Positions 62,513 through 64,000 of a DNA stretch of 64,000 nucleotides are shown piece after piece. Made by a program: the position numbers and the translations under genes. The stretch's first letter is position 1; each line of letters opens with the position of its first letter. The notes below the pieces were generated by a model. It was not told the DNA's origin, searched no databases, and saw only the letters and a program-made list of their open reading frames with translations. Source of the DNA: Paraburkholderia acidipaludis NBRC 101816 (GTDB taxonomy: Bacteria; Pseudomonadota; Gammaproteobacteria; Burkholderiales; Burkholderiaceae); NCBI RefSeq assembly GCF_000684975.1, contig NZ_BAXZ01000007.1:164723-228722 (forward strand), given 5' to 3'.

Positions 62513-63598
62513 ATGTCCGAGGAAACGTTCGCGTTCCGTCTCAAGGTGCTGCTCGAGCACAAGAAATTGAGTCTGCAGCAGGTGGCCGACGCCGTCGGCA
62601 TTTCGCGTCCCGCGGTCCACAAGTGGACGCGCGGCGGCGAGATCGACTATTCGAACCTGCGCCGCCTCGCTGCATTCCTCGATGTGAACTGGGTCTGGCT
62701 GCGCTACGGCGACGACGCCGTGACCGATCTCGGCCTCGGCGGCAAGACCGAACTCCCGATGACCGATCTGCGCCGGCGCTATACGGCCGAAATCATGTCG
62801 AACGAAGCGCGCATGAAGCAGGCGCAGGAAGCGGCGGGCATCGTGACATGGGAATGGAATCTCGTAACCGACGAGTTGATCTATTCGAGCAACTGCGCAA
62901 GGCTCTACGGCCGCGAGATCCGCACCAACGACGAGTTCTGGGAGATCCTGCATCCGGAGGACGCGCTCTGGCTCAACGCGGAAGCGTTGAAGGAAGTCGT
63001 GGCGGGCAATGCCCCGCGTATGTGGGACTTCCGCATCATCTGGCCGGACGGCCAGATCCGCTGGATCGAATCGCGCCTCGCCACCCTGTTCGACGACGCC
63101 GGGCGTCCCGTGCGCGTGGTGGGCACGACCATCGACATCAGCGCGCGCAAGGAAGCCGAATGCGCGGTGGAGCGGCGCGTGCAGCTGTTGAACGACGCCG
63201 AGCGCATGGCGGGCTTCGGCGCCTGGCGCTGGCTGCGCAACCAGGACGAACTGCTGGTCTCGGACGAATGGTGCCGCCTGTTCGGCATCGCGCCCGCGGC
63301 GGGGCCGCGCCATTACGCGGATCTCGCGAAGCATATCCATCCCGATGATCGCGCGGCGCGCAATGCGGCTGTAGACGAGGCGATCGTCGGTCGTACCGAT
63401 TATCGTGTGCTCTATCGCGCTTCGCTGCCGGATGATACCTGGCGGCTCGTGGTCGAACAGGGGCAGGCGCGTGTCTCGCCGCATGGCGATGATCTTTGGC
63501 TTACTGCCCTTTGCCGGGCAGCGCAGCCGACGGATATGGCGGCGGCCGCGCAGCCTGTTGCGGATAACCCGACTGCTGTCGTTGCCGCGCGGTCTTGA
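62513..63598 (+). CDS. XRE-family regulator with PAS domains
   Basis: This 361-residue protein has an N-terminal Cro/CI-type HTH (FRLKVLLEHKKLSLQQVADAVGISRPAVHKWTRGGE, residues 8-43). Two PAS-like domains follow: one around EAAGIVTWEWNLVTDELIYSSN with PDGQIRWIESRLATLFDDA, and a second around ERMAGFGAWRWLRNQDELLVSD. The C-terminal tail is Ala-rich. There is no kinase, cyclase or output domain, so PAS sensing acts on the HTH. AGGGAA precedes the ATG. It follows the cntB-like gene by 197 bases and may regulate the carnitine-type module (inference). Confidence 0.78.
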   Translation: MSEETFAFRLKVLLEHKKLSLQQVADAVGISRPAVHKWTRGGEIDYSNLRRLAAFLDVNWVWLRYGDDAVTDLGLGGKTELPMTDLRRRYTAEIMSNEARMKQAQEAAGIVTWEWNLVTDELIYSSNCARLYGREIRTNDEFWEILHPEDALWLNAEALKEVVAGNAPRMWDFRIIWPDGQIRWIESRLATLFDDAGRPVRVVGTTIDISARKEAECAVERRVQLLNDAERMAGFGAWRWLRNQDELLVSDEWCRLFGIAPAAGPRHYADLAKHIHPDDRAARNAAVDEAIVGRTDYRVLYRASLPDDTWRLVVEQGQARVSPHGDDLWLTALCRAAQPTDMAAAAQPVADNPTAVVAARS

Positions 63599-64000
63599 TG
63601 TTTTATTTGCGGTTGTTGCTGGTTTGGGGGGGTTCTTGTTTTCGTGGTGGTCTGCCTGGGTTGCCCCTGTGCGGGGCGGCACCTACTTTCTTTGCCGCGG
63701 CAAAGAAAGTAGGCAAAGAAAGCCGCTTTAAACCGCCAGTGTGACGCCGTTCACCACTCGCCCACCCTGGTAGTGGTTCCGGAGCGTCTGTCGCCTTGCA
63801 CCCTTCACGTTAGTGACAAAGGGCTCATCCTTCCTGCTGCGCGCTACGCGCGCCGCAGACAGGTCTGCAAGGGAAACCACGCGTGCTGCATGGACTCCTG
63901 AATACGCATGCGCCCCACTGGTTGGGTTTATGCCCTTCGGCGCGCGCAGCGCCGCCGGAAGAATGAGCGCCTTGTCACTCCGTTGGAAGGCGAGTGATGG
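63599..64000. other. 402-base noncoding dispersed-repeat region at the right edge
   Basis: Apart from the palindrome, the sequence from about 63720 to the end reads like a continuing repeat unit rather than a gene. Short frames here resemble the spurious GKESRQRK-type peptides seen in related genomes. I see no credible coding region or RNA gene. Confidence 0.5.
63682..63713. repeat. 32-base perfect palindrome (Burkholderiales-type intergenic repeat)
   Basis: Two 16-base arms (CCTACTTTCTTTGCCG and its reverse complement) meet without a loop, followed by a further partial copy (GGCAAAGAAAG at 63712-63722). I know this CTTTCTTTGC/GCAAAGAAAG palindrome as a very common intergenic element in Burkholderia-related genomes. 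As a hairpin after the XRE-PAS gene it could act as a terminator. Confidence 0.7.

Overview
The window is high-GC, gene-dense DNA with the gene content of the Burkholderiaceae, most likely Paraburkholderia or Caballeronia. That assignment is inferred from protein families, the many LysR, TetR and other regulators beside small catabolic modules, and a palindromic repeat family at the right edge. The mix of accessory metabolism, a KfrA-like protein and no ribosomal, tRNA or core replication genes would suit a secondary chromosome, but the window cannot prove this. I found no rRNA, tRNA, CRISPR array or intact insertion sequence.

Layout. 1-6.4 kb: the tail of a dienelactone-hydrolase-like gene, then a LysR gene divergent from a benzoylformate decarboxylase/aldehyde dehydrogenase pair, a DUF4239 membrane protein and a Nu-class GST. 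6.4-13.4 kb: a redox and hydrolase block (SDR, two alpha/beta hydrolases divergent from a CGNR zinc-finger regulator, YceH, MerR divergent from an Old Yellow Enzyme, aldo/keto reductase). 13.6-16.4 kb: a SnoaL-like protein with an acyl-CoA synthetase, facing a TetR gene. 16.4-23 kb: a KfrA-like coiled-coil protein and a pair of large glycoside hydrolases (GH63-like and GH133 amylo-alpha-1,6-glucosidase). 23-39.3 kb: LysR/SnoaL, an EF-G-like GTPase, a secreted Gly/Tyr-rich protein, TetR/hydrolase, a secreted beta-propeller, LysR, a TfoX-like protein, an O-methyltransferase with AraC, DUF4410, SDR, a class V aminotransferase, and XRE/epimerase.

39.4-41.8 kb is the oddest stretch. A secreted protein with amyloid-like GNIGVN repeats is followed by a visibly AT-richer islet. 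The islet encodes a 343-aa protein whose first half matches the layout of the MARTX/clostridial-toxin cysteine protease domain (peptidase C80) with its His and Cys in place, but there is no toxin around it.

41.8-46.6 kb holds a DctB/DctD-like two-component system next to a 2-hydroxycarboxylate symporter, which has a very good sigma-54 promoter. 46.7-50.1 kb: a Gfo/Idh/MocA oxidoreductase, LysR and a methyltransferase with a lipoprotein signal. 50.1-52.1 kb is a decayed fatty-acid locus: a regulator stump, an in-frame chimera of an AidB-type acyl-CoA dehydrogenase with an acyl-CoA ligase, and a shifted, internally deleted ligase remainder. 52.2-56.7 kb: a ygiC-ygiB-like pair, a VOC protein with LysR, a small Cys-motif protein and another LysR. 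56.7-63.6 kb is a carnitine or gamma-butyrobetaine degradation module (CntA-like oxygenase, semialdehyde dehydrogenase, CntB-like reductase, XRE-PAS regulator) with a divergent NCS1 transporter. The last 400 bases are a noncoding dispersed-repeat region.
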